From DATEEW01 sp035273665 (GTDB lineage Bacteria > Pseudomonadota > Gammaproteobacteria > Burkholderiales > SG8-39), in NCBI GenBank assembly GCA_035273665.1, contig DATEOW010000088.1:1-16411 (forward strand): 16,411 nucleotides of DNA. The letters run 5' to 3'. A program made the position numbers and the translations under genes. The notes under the pieces were generated by a model. That model ran no database searches, had not been told where the DNA came from, and saw nothing but the letters and a program-made list of their open reading frames with translations. This document shows positions 6,946 through 14,595 of the stretch, one piece after another. Each line of letters begins with the position of its first letter. The first letter of the stretch is position 1.

Positions 6946-8562
6946 ATGTCGAACTCCCGAATACTCGGTGCGCTCGCGTTGCTTGCCGGGCTGCTCGCTG
7001 TGAGCATCGCCCAAGCCGTTACGCCCGAACAACTCAATGCACTCGCTTTCGGCGAGAACGACGCCAAAGTGCAGACCATCGCCGCCATTGTGAGCGCGGG
7101 CGATGCAGAAGCGATGCCCCTGTTGCAGGCGCTGGTTGAAAGTCGGGTACAAATCTCGCCCGAACAAAAACGGATTTTCATTCTGCAAGCCGATGGCGGC
7201 GTACTCGACGCCAAGACCGGCCAATCCGTGGATCCCCTGCCCGACGATGTCGAAGAAGTCGTCATGAACAACCGCATGCGCCGCGAGCTGGCCAATGCCA
7301 TGGCGGCACTGCAATTATTTTCCCCCGACCCCGCTACGCGCCTCGCATCGGCGAGATCGCTGCAAGGCGGCGCGGGACCGGCGATGTTGCCCTTGATAGA
7401 GAAAGCCTACGCTGCCGAGAGCGAGGCGCAGATCAAGCAACTTCTCGGACTGACGCGCGCGACGCTGCAACTCGCGAGCGCGGATGCAGAAGTACGGCTT
7501 GCTGCCGTCAAAACTCTCGGGGAAAGCAGCGATCCCACTACGAAAACACTCCTGTTAAAAGTCCTTGCCAAGAACGGCGAGGTTTATGCAGAGCCGGATG
7601 AGAAGGTGCGCGTCCAGGCTGCGCTCTCATTGGACAGCGTTCAAGGGCGGCTCGCATGGGGCGAGCGGCTGGGGCAGATTTTCAGCGGTATCAGCCTTGG
7701 TTCCATTCTGCTTCTGGCAGCCTTGGGGCTTGCGATCACCTATGGCCTGATGGGCGTCATCAATATGGCCCACGGCGAGCTCATCATGATCGGGGCCTAT
7801 GCGACCTATCTCGTCCAAGGGCTCTTCCAGAAATATCTTCCAGAGTTGTTCAACTGGTATCTGGTTGCGGCGCTGCCTGTCGCCTTTGTGATTGCTGCGC
7901 TGGTCGGCATGGTGATGGAGCGCACAGTGATCCGTTTTCTGTACGGCAGACCGCTTGAAACATTATTGGCCACATGGGGGATCAGTCTAGTTTTGATCCA
8001 ACTCGTGCGCACTATCTTCGGTGCGCAGAACGTGGGCGTCGAAAATCCGGTGTGGATGTCGGGCGGGGTGCAGGCGATGAGCAATCTCGTGCTGCCTTAC
8101 AACCGCATCGTGATCATTTTCTTTGCGGCGTTCGTGTTGCTCGGTGTCTGGTTACTGTTGACACGTACGCGACTGGGCTTGTTCGTGCGCGGCGTCACGC
8201 AGAACCGCGCGATGGCAGGCTGCGTAGGCGTACCCACCGCGCGCGTGGATACCTACGCTTTCGGATTGGGTTCAGGCATCGCAGGACTTGCCGGCTGCGC
8301 GCTCTCGCAAATTGGCAACGTCGGTCCCGATCTGGGCCAGTCCTATATTGTCGATTCCTTCATGGTGGTAGTCCTCGGTGGGGTCGGCCAGTTAGCCGGC
8401 ACCGTTTACGCGGCGATGGGGCTTGGGATCGCCAACAAGTTTCTGGAAGGCTGGGCGGGCGCGGTACTCGCGAAGATCGCCGTGCTGGTGTTCATTATCA
8501 TCTTCATCCAGAAACGTCCCCAGGGGTTGTTCGCGTTGAAGGGGCGCTTCGCCGATGCTTGA
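6946..8562 (+). CDS. urtB: Urea ABC transporter permease UrtB
   Basis: 538 aa from the ATG at 6946; the earlier in-frame ATG at 6907 lies inside the hairpin and is not credible. Residues 1-24 form a signal peptide or first membrane segment (ILGALALLAGLLAVSIAQA). Residues about 25-240 are a soluble, helical region with HEAT-like repeats (VRLAAVKTLGESSDP, VRVQAALSLDSVQ), which places it in the periplasm. The LivH-type permease domain begins at about 245 with GLAITYGLMGVINMAHGEL (261-279) and runs to the end. The long N-terminal extension is usual for proteobacterial UrtB, whereas amino-acid LivH proteins are near 300 aa. The gene overlaps urtC by 8 bases. The ribosome binding site is weak. Confidence 0.94.
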   Translation: MSNSRILGALALLAGLLAVSIAQAVTPEQLNALAFGENDAKVQTIAAIVSAGDAEAMPLLQALVESRVQISPEQKRIFILQADGGVLDAKTGQSVDPLPDDVEEVVMNNRMRRELANAMAALQLFSPDPATRLASARSLQGGAGPAMLPLIEKAYAAESEAQIKQLLGLTRATLQLASADAEVRLAAVKTLGESSDPTTKTLLLKVLAKNGEVYAEPDEKVRVQAALSLDSVQGRLAWGERLGQIFSGISLGSILLLAALGLAITYGLMGVINMAHGELIMIGAYATYLVQGLFQKYLPELFNWYLVAALPVAFVIAALVGMVMERTVIRFLYGRPLETLLATWGISLVLIQLVRTIFGAQNVGVENPVWMSGGVQAMSNLVLPYNRIVIIFFAAFVLLGVWLLLTRTRLGLFVRGVTQNRAMAGCVGVPTARVDTYAFGLGSGIAGLAGCALSQIGNVGPDLGQSYIVDSFMVVVLGGVGQLAGTVYAAMGLGIANKFLEGWAGAVLAKIAVLVFIIIFIQKRPQGLFALKGRFADA

Positions 8563-9673
8563 GACACCAATCAATGGCCCACTGTTTTCGCGCATCCCCG
8601 GTCTTTATGGGCCGAAAGGATGGATGTCGATTGCGATTGCCGCGGTAATCGTATGGGTGGTCTTTCCCCTGCTCAACCTGGCGGTCGATGCGGACAGCGT
8701 CTTCCATGTGTCGGATTACAGCGTCACCTTGATCGGCAAGATCATGTGCTACGCGATGGTGGCGCTGGCCATGGACTTGATCTGGGGTTACACGGGTATT
8801 CTCAGTCTCGGCCATGGACTGTTCTTCGCGCTCGGCGGTTACGCGATGGGCATGTATCTGATGCGCGCCATCGGACGCGACGGCGTTTACAAAAGCGATC
8901 TTCCGGACTTCATGGTCTTCCTCGATTGGAAAGAACTGCCTTGGTACTGGGCGGGAACGGACAGTTTTCTTTATTGCTTGTTGTTGGCAGTGCTGGTGCC
9001 GGGATTGCTGGCCTTCATTTTCGGTTACTTCGCTTTCCGGTCTCGCATCAAGGGCGTCTATTTCTCGATCATCACGCAGGCGCTCACCTTTGCTGCGATG
9101 CTGTTCTTCTTCCGTAACGACACCGGTTTCGGCGGCAACAACGGTTTCACCGATTTCAAACGCGTTCTCGGTTTTACCATTGCTACCGCAGAAACGCGCA
9201 TGGTGTTGTTCGCACTGAGCGGCACGATGCTCATCGTCACTTTGTTGCTGGCGCGTTATATCGTGACCTCCAAACTCGGCCGTGTATTGACGGCGATCCG
9301 TGACGCCGAAAGCCGTGTCATGTTTTCCGGCTATAACCCGCTCGGCTACAAATTATTCATCTGGACGCTGTCGGCCGTGATTTGCGGCATCGCCGGCGCG
9401 CTTTATGTGCCCCAAGTCGGCATCATCAATCCGGGCGAGATGTCGCCCGCCAATTCCATTGAAATCGCTATCTGGACCGCGGTGGGCGGACGCGGCACAT
9501 TGATCGGCGCGATCGTGGGCGCGGGCATTGTCAACTTCGCCAAGAGCTTTTTCACCGTCGCTTTCCCCGAATACTGGCTGTACTTCCTCGGCGCCATTTT
9601 CATCGGCGTCACCTTGTTCATGCCGCGTGGCGTGGTCGGGTTGCTCCAACAGTTGAAAAGAAAATCCACATGA
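8555..9673 (+). CDS. urtC: Urea ABC transporter permease UrtC
   Basis: 372 aa LivM-type membrane subunit that pairs with UrtB to form the urea channel. The first 20 residues are polar. Membrane segments follow, including WMSIAIAAVIVWVVFPLLNL (23-42). The permease signature is MDLIWGYTGILSLGHGLFF, and the EAA-type cytoplasmic loop interacting with the ATPases is around TSKLGRVLTAIRDAESRVMF. The segment NDTGFGGNNGFTDF is typical of UrtC. Its ATG lies inside the last codons of urtB, and its stop overlaps the urtD ATG (ATGA), so urtB, urtC and urtD are translationally coupled. Length and gene order match the family. Confidence 0.95.
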   Translation: MLETPINGPLFSRIPGLYGPKGWMSIAIAAVIVWVVFPLLNLAVDADSVFHVSDYSVTLIGKIMCYAMVALAMDLIWGYTGILSLGHGLFFALGGYAMGMYLMRAIGRDGVYKSDLPDFMVFLDWKELPWYWAGTDSFLYCLLLAVLVPGLLAFIFGYFAFRSRIKGVYFSIITQALTFAAMLFFFRNDTGFGGNNGFTDFKRVLGFTIATAETRMVLFALSGTMLIVTLLLARYIVTSKLGRVLTAIRDAESRVMFSGYNPLGYKLFIWTLSAVICGIAGALYVPQVGIINPGEMSPANSIEIAIWTAVGGRGTLIGAIVGAGIVNFAKSFFTVAFPEYWLYFLGAIFIGVTLFMPRGVVGLLQQLKRKST

Positions 9674-10491
9674 GCAGCCAGATTTCAGAAGGTGCGGGCG
9701 ATTCGGGTATTGGCGCGCGACTTGTCACCGACACGACACAGCTCGACCTCTCGCACGGCACTGTTCTCTATCTAGACGACATTAGCGTCAGTTTCGACGG
9801 CTTTAAAGCGCTCAACAAACTCACACTGACGATTGACGCTGGCGAACTGCGTTGTGTCATCGGCCCCAATGGCGCAGGCAAGACGACAATGATGGACGTG
9901 ATCACGGGAAAGACGCGCCCGGATTCGGGCACTGCTTTCTTCGGTCAAACGATCGATCTGACGAAATTGTCCGAACCTCAAATCGCGCATGCCGGCATCG
10001 GTCGCAAATTTCAAAAGCCAACCGTGTTCGAGCACCACACGGTCTTCGAGAATCTTGAGCTGGCGATGAAAACCGATAAAGGTGTTCACGCTTCGCTCTT
10101 CGCACGCCTGAACACGGAACAGGCGCACCGTATCGCGGAAACCTTGGATCTCGTCCACCTCGCCGAGAGCGCGGACCGACTCGCGGGCTCGCTCTCGCAC
10201 GGCCAAAAGCAGTGGTTGGAGATCGGCATGTTGTTGATGCAGGAACCCAAGCTCCTGCTATTGGATGAGCCGGTTGCCGGGATGACCGATGAAGAAACCG
10301 ATCGTACCGCCGAACTTTGCCTCAGCTTGGCCGGGTCGCATTCCTTGGTCGTGGTGGAACACGACATGGAGTTCGTCGCCAAGATCGCGCGCAAAGTGAC
10401 CGTATTGCATGAAGGCAGCGTGTTGGCGGAAGGCACATTGGACACTGTGCAGAACGATCCGCGGGTCATTGAAGTGTATTTAGGGCGCTGA
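9670..10491 (+). CDS. urtD: Urea ABC transporter ATPase UrtD
   Basis: 273 aa LivG-type ATPase that powers UrtBC. The Walker A motif is GPNGAGKT (65-72), the ABC signature is LSHGQ (175-179, His in place of the second Gly as commonly seen in UrtD), and the Walker B motif is LLLLDE (195-200) followed by PVAGMTDEE; the switch histidine is H231. About 30 residues precede the ABC fold, a Ser/Asp-rich N-terminus that is normal in UrtD but absent in LivG. The start overlaps the urtC stop by 4 bases. It acts on the cytoplasmic side as a partner of UrtE. Confidence 0.95.
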   Translation: MSSQISEGAGDSGIGARLVTDTTQLDLSHGTVLYLDDISVSFDGFKALNKLTLTIDAGELRCVIGPNGAGKTTMMDVITGKTRPDSGTAFFGQTIDLTKLSEPQIAHAGIGRKFQKPTVFEHHTVFENLELAMKTDKGVHASLFARLNTEQAHRIAETLDLVHLAESADRLAGSLSHGQKQWLEIGMLLMQEPKLLLLDEPVAGMTDEETDRTAELCLSLAGSHSLVVVEHDMEFVAKIARKVTVLHEGSVLAEGTLDTVQNDPRVIEVYLGR

Positions 10492-10504
10492 GTGGGCCAA
10501 TGAC

Positions 10505-11197
10505 ATGCTGACGATACAAAACCTCAATCAATATTACGGCGGCAGCCACATTTTGCGCGATGTATCGCTGCAAGTGGAACCGGGCAAGTGCACGGCGCTA
10601 CTCGGCCGTAATGGCGTGGGCAAAACAACGCTGTTGCGTAGTTTGATGGGCGTGGTCCCCATCCGCTCCGGCAAACTTGAATTCAACGCCCAGGACATCA
10701 GCCATTTCTCTTCGCACGCACGCGCCGCCGCGGGCTTGGGCTATGTGCCGCAGGGCCGTGAAATCTTTCCGCGTCTCACCGTCGAAGAAAACCTGCTCAT
10801 GGGATTGGCCACGCAACCGCGCGGCGCCGGTATTCCACAAGATGTATACGAGATGTTCCCGGTGCTGAAGGAGATGCTGCATCGGCGCGGCGGCGATCTG
10901 TCCGGCGGTCAGCAACAGCAATTGGCCATCGCCCGGGCGCTGGTCATGCGGCCCAAACTGTTGATTCTGGACGAACCGACCGAAGGCATTCAGCCCTCTA
11001 TCATCAAAGCCATCGAACGGGCGATCCGCACCTTGCTTGAACGCGGCGACATGGCGATCCTACTCGTGGAGCAGTACTACGATTTCGCCCGTGCGCTGGC
11101 CGACCACTATGTCGTCATGTCACGCGGCCAAGTCATTCAGCGTGGACTTGGCGAAAATATGGAAACGGAAAATGTGCGGCAGCTTGTTTCTGTTTGA
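10505..11197 (+). CDS. urtE: Urea ABC transporter ATPase UrtE
   Basis: 230 aa LivF-type ATPase, the second nucleotide-binding subunit of the urea importer. It has Walker A GRNGVGKT (34-41), signature LSGGQ (132-136) and Walker B LLILDE (152-157) followed by PTEGIQPSII. The string PTEGIQPSII, and the short form starting directly with MLTIQNLNQYYGGSHILRDV, fit UrtE. It starts 13 bases after urtD and is the last gene of the urt operon. No obvious intrinsic terminator follows, so transcription may continue towards ureABC through a 307-base gap. Confidence 0.95.
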   Translation: MLTIQNLNQYYGGSHILRDVSLQVEPGKCTALLGRNGVGKTTLLRSLMGVVPIRSGKLEFNAQDISHFSSHARAAAGLGYVPQGREIFPRLTVEENLLMGLATQPRGAGIPQDVYEMFPVLKEMLHRRGGDLSGGQQQQLAIARALVMRPKLLILDEPTEGIQPSIIKAIERAIRTLLERGDMAILLVEQYYDFARALADHYVVMSRGQVIQRGLGENMETENVRQLVSV

Positions 11198-11504
11198 CCG
11201 GTTTCGCGGGCACAGCTTAATGTTGTTGGGGTCCTTTTGAGCTTATTTGATGAAAGGTGTGACTAGTGTGCGGTATCTTAGGCGTAGTCTCAGTTTGCCC
11301 TCGCTCCTACAGCATGTGCCGGTGCGCGGAGCAGGGGCCCCTTTAGGGGATGCGACCGCAAAGGCAAATATGAGGGCTGTGAAGAGCGGGACATTCCTTA
11401 TCTGCTGCGGGGTCGCACCCATCGATGAAACCGATGGAACCTGCTCCACCCTCCGCAGCCCCGCGCTCGCGATCCTACTTGGCATTTAATTAGGCCCATT
11501 CCGT
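11198..11504. other. urtE-ureA intergenic region with nested inverted repeats
   Basis: This 307-base gap holds no recognisable gene. Short frames of about 80 codons are open on both strands but match no family I know. What is visible is pairing potential. GGAGCAGG (11328-11335) pairs with CCTGCTCC (11440-11447). Inside it, TGCGACC (11351-11357) pairs with GGTCGCA (11411-11417) and continues by GC/GC after a two-base bulge. CCATCG/CGATGG (11419-11424 with 11432-11437) forms a small hairpin on the 3' side. CCCCTTTAGGGG (11338-11349) is a further palindrome on the 5' side. The pairs are properly nested, giving a multi-branched fold of about 120 bases. It may be a structured leader of ureABC, or a remnant of a small mobile repeat. 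No confident promoter for ureA was found here, and ureA has no clear ribosome binding site. Confidence 0.5.
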
Positions 11505-11807
11505 ATGGAACTTACTTCCCGCGAAAAAGACAAGCTGCTCATTTTCACTGCTGCATTGTTGGCGGAGCGCCGCAAAGCGAAGGGAATCAAACTCAACTAT
11601 CCGGAAGCGGTCGCCTTTATCAGCGCGGCCATCATGGAGGGCGCGCGCGAAGGCAAGACTGTCGCCCAATTGATGAGCTACGGCGCAACGCTGCTCACGC
11701 GCCAGGATGTCATGGACGGCATTGCCGAATTGATTCCGGAAATTCAAATTGAAGCAACGTTCCCGGACGGAACGAAGCTCGTAACGGTCCACCAGCCTAT
11801 CCCATGA
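11505..11807 (+). CDS. ureA: Urease gamma subunit UreA
   Basis: 100 aa, the usual length for a separate gamma subunit. Together with UreB and UreC it forms the (alpha-beta-gamma)3 urease that hydrolyses urea to ammonia and carbamate in the cytoplasm. It starts with MELTSREKDKLLIFTAALLA, has the conserved LNYPEAVAFISAAIMEGARE at about residues 30-49 and GKTVAQLMSYGATLLTRQDV following, and ends in ATFPDGTKLVTVHQPIP. It lies 7 bases before ureB. No strong ribosome binding site precedes the ATG. Confidence 0.97.
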   Translation: MELTSREKDKLLIFTAALLAERRKAKGIKLNYPEAVAFISAAIMEGAREGKTVAQLMSYGATLLTRQDVMDGIAELIPEIQIEATFPDGTKLVTVHQPIP

Positions 11808-11814
11808 GTGCGAA

Positions 11815-12120
11815 ATGATCCCAGGCGAAATCGAAACGGTTGCGGGCGATATCGAGCTGAATGTCGGCGCGACGGTCAGCAAGCTCGATGTCGCCAACAG
11901 TGGCGACCGACCCATTCAGGTGGGCTCGCACTACCATTTCTATGAAACGAACGACGCGCTCCATTTCGACCGCAAAGCCGCTTACGGCATGCGTCTGAAT
12001 ATTGCGGCAGGCACTGCAGTGCGTTTTGAGCCGGGTCAAACGCGCAGCATCGAACTCATTCCACTCTCCGGTGCGCGCATGGTGTATGGCTTCACCGGAA
12101 AAGTGCAGGGAAAACTATGA
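11815..12120 (+). CDS. ureB: Urease beta subunit UreB
   Basis: 101 aa, the standard size. It begins MIPGEIETVAGDIELNVGA and contains the conserved core RPIQVGSHYHFYETNDAL (about residues 32-49) and RLNIAAGTAVRFEPGQTRSI (60-79), ending MVYGFTGKVQGKL. It packs against the alpha and gamma subunits and does not carry catalytic residues. The start is 7 bases after ureA and the stop overlaps the ureC start by 4 bases (ATGA), so the three subunits are made together. Confidence 0.97.
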   Translation: MIPGEIETVAGDIELNVGATVSKLDVANSGDRPIQVGSHYHFYETNDALHFDRKAAYGMRLNIAAGTAVRFEPGQTRSIELIPLSGARMVYGFTGKVQGKL

Positions 12121-13823
12121 GCACTAGAATTTCCCGTCGCGCTTATGCGGAAATGTACGGCCCGACAACGGGCGATCGGGTGCGGCTTGCCGATACGGAG
12201 CTTTGGATCGAAGTCGAACACGACCACACAATCTACGGCGAGGAAGTGAAATTCGGCGGCGGCAAAGTCATTCGCGATGGTATGGGGCAAAGCCAGCGCG
12301 TCGACGCCGACGTCGCGGATACAGTCATTACCAACGCGCTGATCGTCGACTACACCGGCATCGTAAAGGCCGACATCGCCATCAAGCGTGGGCGCATCAG
12401 CGGCATCGGCAAGGCGGGAAATCCGGATATTCAGCCTGGCATCAATATCGCCATTGGGCCGGGCACTGAAATCATCGCGGGCGAAGGCATGATCGTGACG
12501 GCGGGCGGCATCGACACGCACATCCATTTTATTTGCCCACAACAGATTGAAGAAGCGTTGCACTCGGGCGTGACAACGATGATCGGCGGGGGCACGGGTC
12601 CTGCGACCGGCACTTTTGCAACGACGTGTACGCCGGGCATCTGGCATATGCATCGCATGTTGCAGGCAGCCGATGCGTTTCCGATGAATCTGGGTTTTCT
12701 CGGCAAAGGCAACGCAAGCCTCCCCGCTGCGCTGGAAGAGCAAGTCATCGCGGGCGCCGTGGGCCTCAAACTGCATGAAGATTGGGGTACGACGCCGGCG
12801 GCGATCGACAACTGTTTGAATGTGGCGGATGACTACGATGTGCAAGTGGCCATCCACACCGACACTTTGAACGAATCGGGCTTTGTCGAAACGACACTCG
12901 CGGCATTTAAGGGCCGCACCATCCACACTTATCACACCGAAGGCGCGGGTGGCGGCCACGCGCCGGACATCATCAAGGCGGCTGGAGAAATCAACGTACT
13001 GCCCTCTTCCACCAATCCGACGCGTCCTTACACGGTCAATACCATTGACGAGCATCTGGACATGCTCATGGTGTGTCACCACCTGGACCCGAGCATCGCA
13101 GAAGACGTGGCGTTCGCGGAATCACGCATCCGGCGCGAAACAATTGCTGCCGAAGACATCCTGCATGACATGGGCGCTTTCAGCATGCTCTCCTCCGATT
13201 CGCAGGCAATGGGAAGGGTCGGCGAAGTCATCATTCGCACATGGCAGACCGCGCATAAAATGAAAGTGCAACGCGGCGCGCTTACCGGCGATTTTGTCAA
13301 GAACGACAACAACCGCATCAAACGCTACATCGCCAAGTACACCATCAACCCCGCACTAGCGCACGGCATCGCGCACGAAGTCGGTTCGGTGGAAACAGGG
13401 AAGTTCGCCGACCTCGTGCTATGGAAACCGGCATTCTTCGGCGTAAAGCCCTTCTTGATTTTGAAGGGGGGCATGATCGCCGCCGCAGCGATGGGAGATC
13501 CCAACGCATCGATCCCGACGCCGCAGCCTGTGCATTATCGCCCGATGTTCGGCAGCTTCGACAAGGCATGCGCCGCGACGTCGCTGACCTTTGTGTCGCA
13601 GGCGGCAATGGATGCGGGTATCGCGCACAAACTCGGCTTAGACAAACGAACCGTGGCCGTCAAAGGCACGCGTTCGGTGAAGAAAACCGACCTACCCTTT
13701 AACGGCGCGACTCCGAAAATCGAAGTCGATTCTCAAACCTATGAAGTACGCGCGGACGGTCAACTACTCACCTGTGAACCGGCTACGGTGTTGCCGATGG
13801 CACAGCGCTACTTTTTGTTTTGA
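12117..13823 (+). CDS. ureC: Urease alpha (catalytic) subunit UreC
   Basis: 568 aa, full length. It carries the bi-nickel active site. All ligands are present: H135 and H137 in DTHIHF, the carbamylated lysine K218 in GLKLHEDWG, H247 in AIHTDT, H273 in HTYHTEGAGGGHAP and D361 in SSDSQAMGR. The mobile flap with catalytic C320-H321-H322 is in MVCHHLDP. These sit one residue after the positions in Klebsiella urease, so no insertion disturbs the fold. The C-terminal domain includes KYTINPALAHGIAHEVGSVE. It is the last gene of the compact ureABC set; a small gene on the other strand follows, so the transcript either ends near 13823 or reads across it into ureE. Confidence 0.98.
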   Translation: MSTRISRRAYAEMYGPTTGDRVRLADTELWIEVEHDHTIYGEEVKFGGGKVIRDGMGQSQRVDADVADTVITNALIVDYTGIVKADIAIKRGRISGIGKAGNPDIQPGINIAIGPGTEIIAGEGMIVTAGGIDTHIHFICPQQIEEALHSGVTTMIGGGTGPATGTFATTCTPGIWHMHRMLQAADAFPMNLGFLGKGNASLPAALEEQVIAGAVGLKLHEDWGTTPAAIDNCLNVADDYDVQVAIHTDTLNESGFVETTLAAFKGRTIHTYHTEGAGGGHAPDIIKAAGEINVLPSSTNPTRPYTVNTIDEHLDMLMVCHHLDPSIAEDVAFAESRIRRETIAAEDILHDMGAFSMLSSDSQAMGRVGEVIIRTWQTAHKMKVQRGALTGDFVKNDNNRIKRYIAKYTINPALAHGIAHEVGSVETGKFADLVLWKPAFFGVKPFLILKGGMIAAAAMGDPNASIPTPQPVHYRPMFGSFDKACAATSLTFVSQAAMDAGIAHKLGLDKRTVAVKGTRSVKKTDLPFNGATPKIEVDSQTYEVRADGQLLTCEPATVLPMAQRYFLF

Positions 13824-13848
13824 GGCTTGGAGTCAATTTAGAATCAGT

Positions 13849-13992
13849 TTAAATATTGAGGCCGAATAATCCAACGATACCGATCACGATCAGGTAAAGC
13901 GCGACGATATAGTTCAGCATGCGTGGCATGATCAAAATCAGAATGCCTGCAATCAAGGCGATCAAAGGACCGATGGTTAAATTTAGCGTCAT
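13849..13992 (-). CDS. Small DUF3096-like membrane protein
   Basis: A 47-codon frame runs from the ATG at 13992 to a TAA at 13849. A strong ribosome binding site, AAAGGAG, lies 7 bases before the ATG, better than those of most genes here. The peptide is nearly all hydrophobic: TIGPLIALIAGILILIMPRM (6-25), then LNYIVALYLIVIGIVGLFGL. This is two membrane helices around a PR turn, which matches the DUF3096 family of very short proteins as I remember it. The family has no assigned function. The gene lies convergent to ureC, 25 bases from its stop, and divergent from ureE with about 48 bases between starts, so it breaks the otherwise uniform plus-strand direction. Confidence 0.8.
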   Translation of the reverse strand: MTLNLTIGPLIALIAGILILIMPRMLNYIVALYLIVIGIVGLFGLNI

Positions 13993-14025
13993 GACGTTCT
14001 CCTTTAAGGCTGCACCCAACATGCA

Positions 14026-14032
14026 AGGGGAG
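14026..14032 (+). promoter_or_regulatory. Ribosome binding site that decides the ureE start
   Basis: AGGGGAG lies 8 bases before the GTG at 14041 and directly abuts an earlier in-frame GTG at 14032. The spacing makes 14041 the better start. There is no in-frame ATG nearby. Confidence 0.6.
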
Positions 14033-14040
14033 TGCCGTCG

Positions 14041-14595
14041 GTGATCGTCGAAGAAAAAACCAGTGTGCTCGAGGGCGGTACCTCGCCAATTGCAGATTTA
14101 GTCCTGCCTTTCGAAGCTCGGCAAAAAAGCCGCTTCTTGGCAGTGTTGAGCAACGGCGAAGAGGTGAGTCTTTTTATGCCGCGGGGAACGATTCTTCGTG
14201 GAGGCGAGTGGCTGAAAGCGAAGGACGGACGCATTGTGCGGGTCCTTGCGGCACACGAACGCATAATGGAAGTCCGTTGCAAGGATGCGCAGACCCTTGC
14301 CCGCACGGCTTATCACTTAGGCAATCGCCATGTGCATTTGCAAGTCGGTGATGGTTGGCTCCGACTGGAACACGATCATGTCCTGAAGGAGATGTTGCTT
14401 GGGTTAGGCGCCTCGATAGAGGAAATCGAAGCGCCTTTCGAGCCGGAGGCGGGCGCCTATGGCGGTCTGGGCGGCCATTCACATGCGCACGCGCATACCG
14501 CCAGCAGCGCAAAGATCCACGATCATTTTCAACAACCGTTGCAGCAACCGCCGCATTCGCACGGTCATGAACACAAGCATGGCCATGATCAATAA
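14041..14595 (+). CDS. ureE: Urease accessory metallochaperone UreE
   Basis: 184 aa from the GTG at 14041 (an alternative GTG at 14032 adds three residues). UreE delivers nickel to the UreDFG-urease complex. The N-terminal peptide-binding part includes ADLVLPFEARQKSRFLAVLS (18-37). The metal-binding domain has YHLGNRHVHLQVGD (91-104) with H97 and H99, and the pair H111/H113 in LEHDHVLKEMLLGLG. The tail from residue 146 to the end has 12 histidines, mostly in alternating HxH runs (HSHAHAH, HSHGHEHKHGHD), a nickel-storage extension seen in Klebsiella and some other UreE proteins. The ureF start lies within the end of this tail-coding stretch. The gene begins just after the divergent small DUF3096 gene. 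Confidence 0.95.
   Translation: MIVEEKTSVLEGGTSPIADLVLPFEARQKSRFLAVLSNGEEVSLFMPRGTILRGGEWLKAKDGRIVRVLAAHERIMEVRCKDAQTLARTAYHLGNRHVHLQVGDGWLRLEHDHVLKEMLLGLGASIEEIEAPFEPEAGAYGGLGGHSHAHAHTASSAKIHDHFQQPLQQPPHSHGHEHKHGHDQ

Noticed and set aside
7974..8648. 224-codon plus-strand frame overlapping urtB and urtC
   Set aside because: It is an Arg-rich alternate frame of urtB, which is fully supported by its membrane and LivH motifs.
11243..11489. Open frames of about 80 codons on both strands of the urtE-ureA gap
   Set aside because: Neither has a good ribosome binding site or a recognisable domain, and the inverted repeats explain the sequence character better; a decayed gene fragment cannot be fully excluded.
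11479..11495. Possible sigma-54 element (TTGGCATTTAATTAGGC) just before ureA
   Set aside because: The GG-to-GC distance is one base too long and the site would leave almost no leader before the ureA start.
11198..11504. Guanidine-I or other urea-linked riboswitch in the urtE-ureA gap
   Set aside because: I compared it with the conserved guanidine-I core from memory and found no match; a covariance model search would be decisive.
12036..13082. 348-codon open frame on the minus strand opposite ureC
   Set aside because: It is antisense to a fully conserved urease alpha subunit; the composition (many Arg, His, Asp) is that of a shadow frame and no family motif is visible.
13824..13860. Intrinsic terminator after ureC
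   Set aside because: The AT-rich stretch has no GC-rich stem followed by a T-run on either strand.
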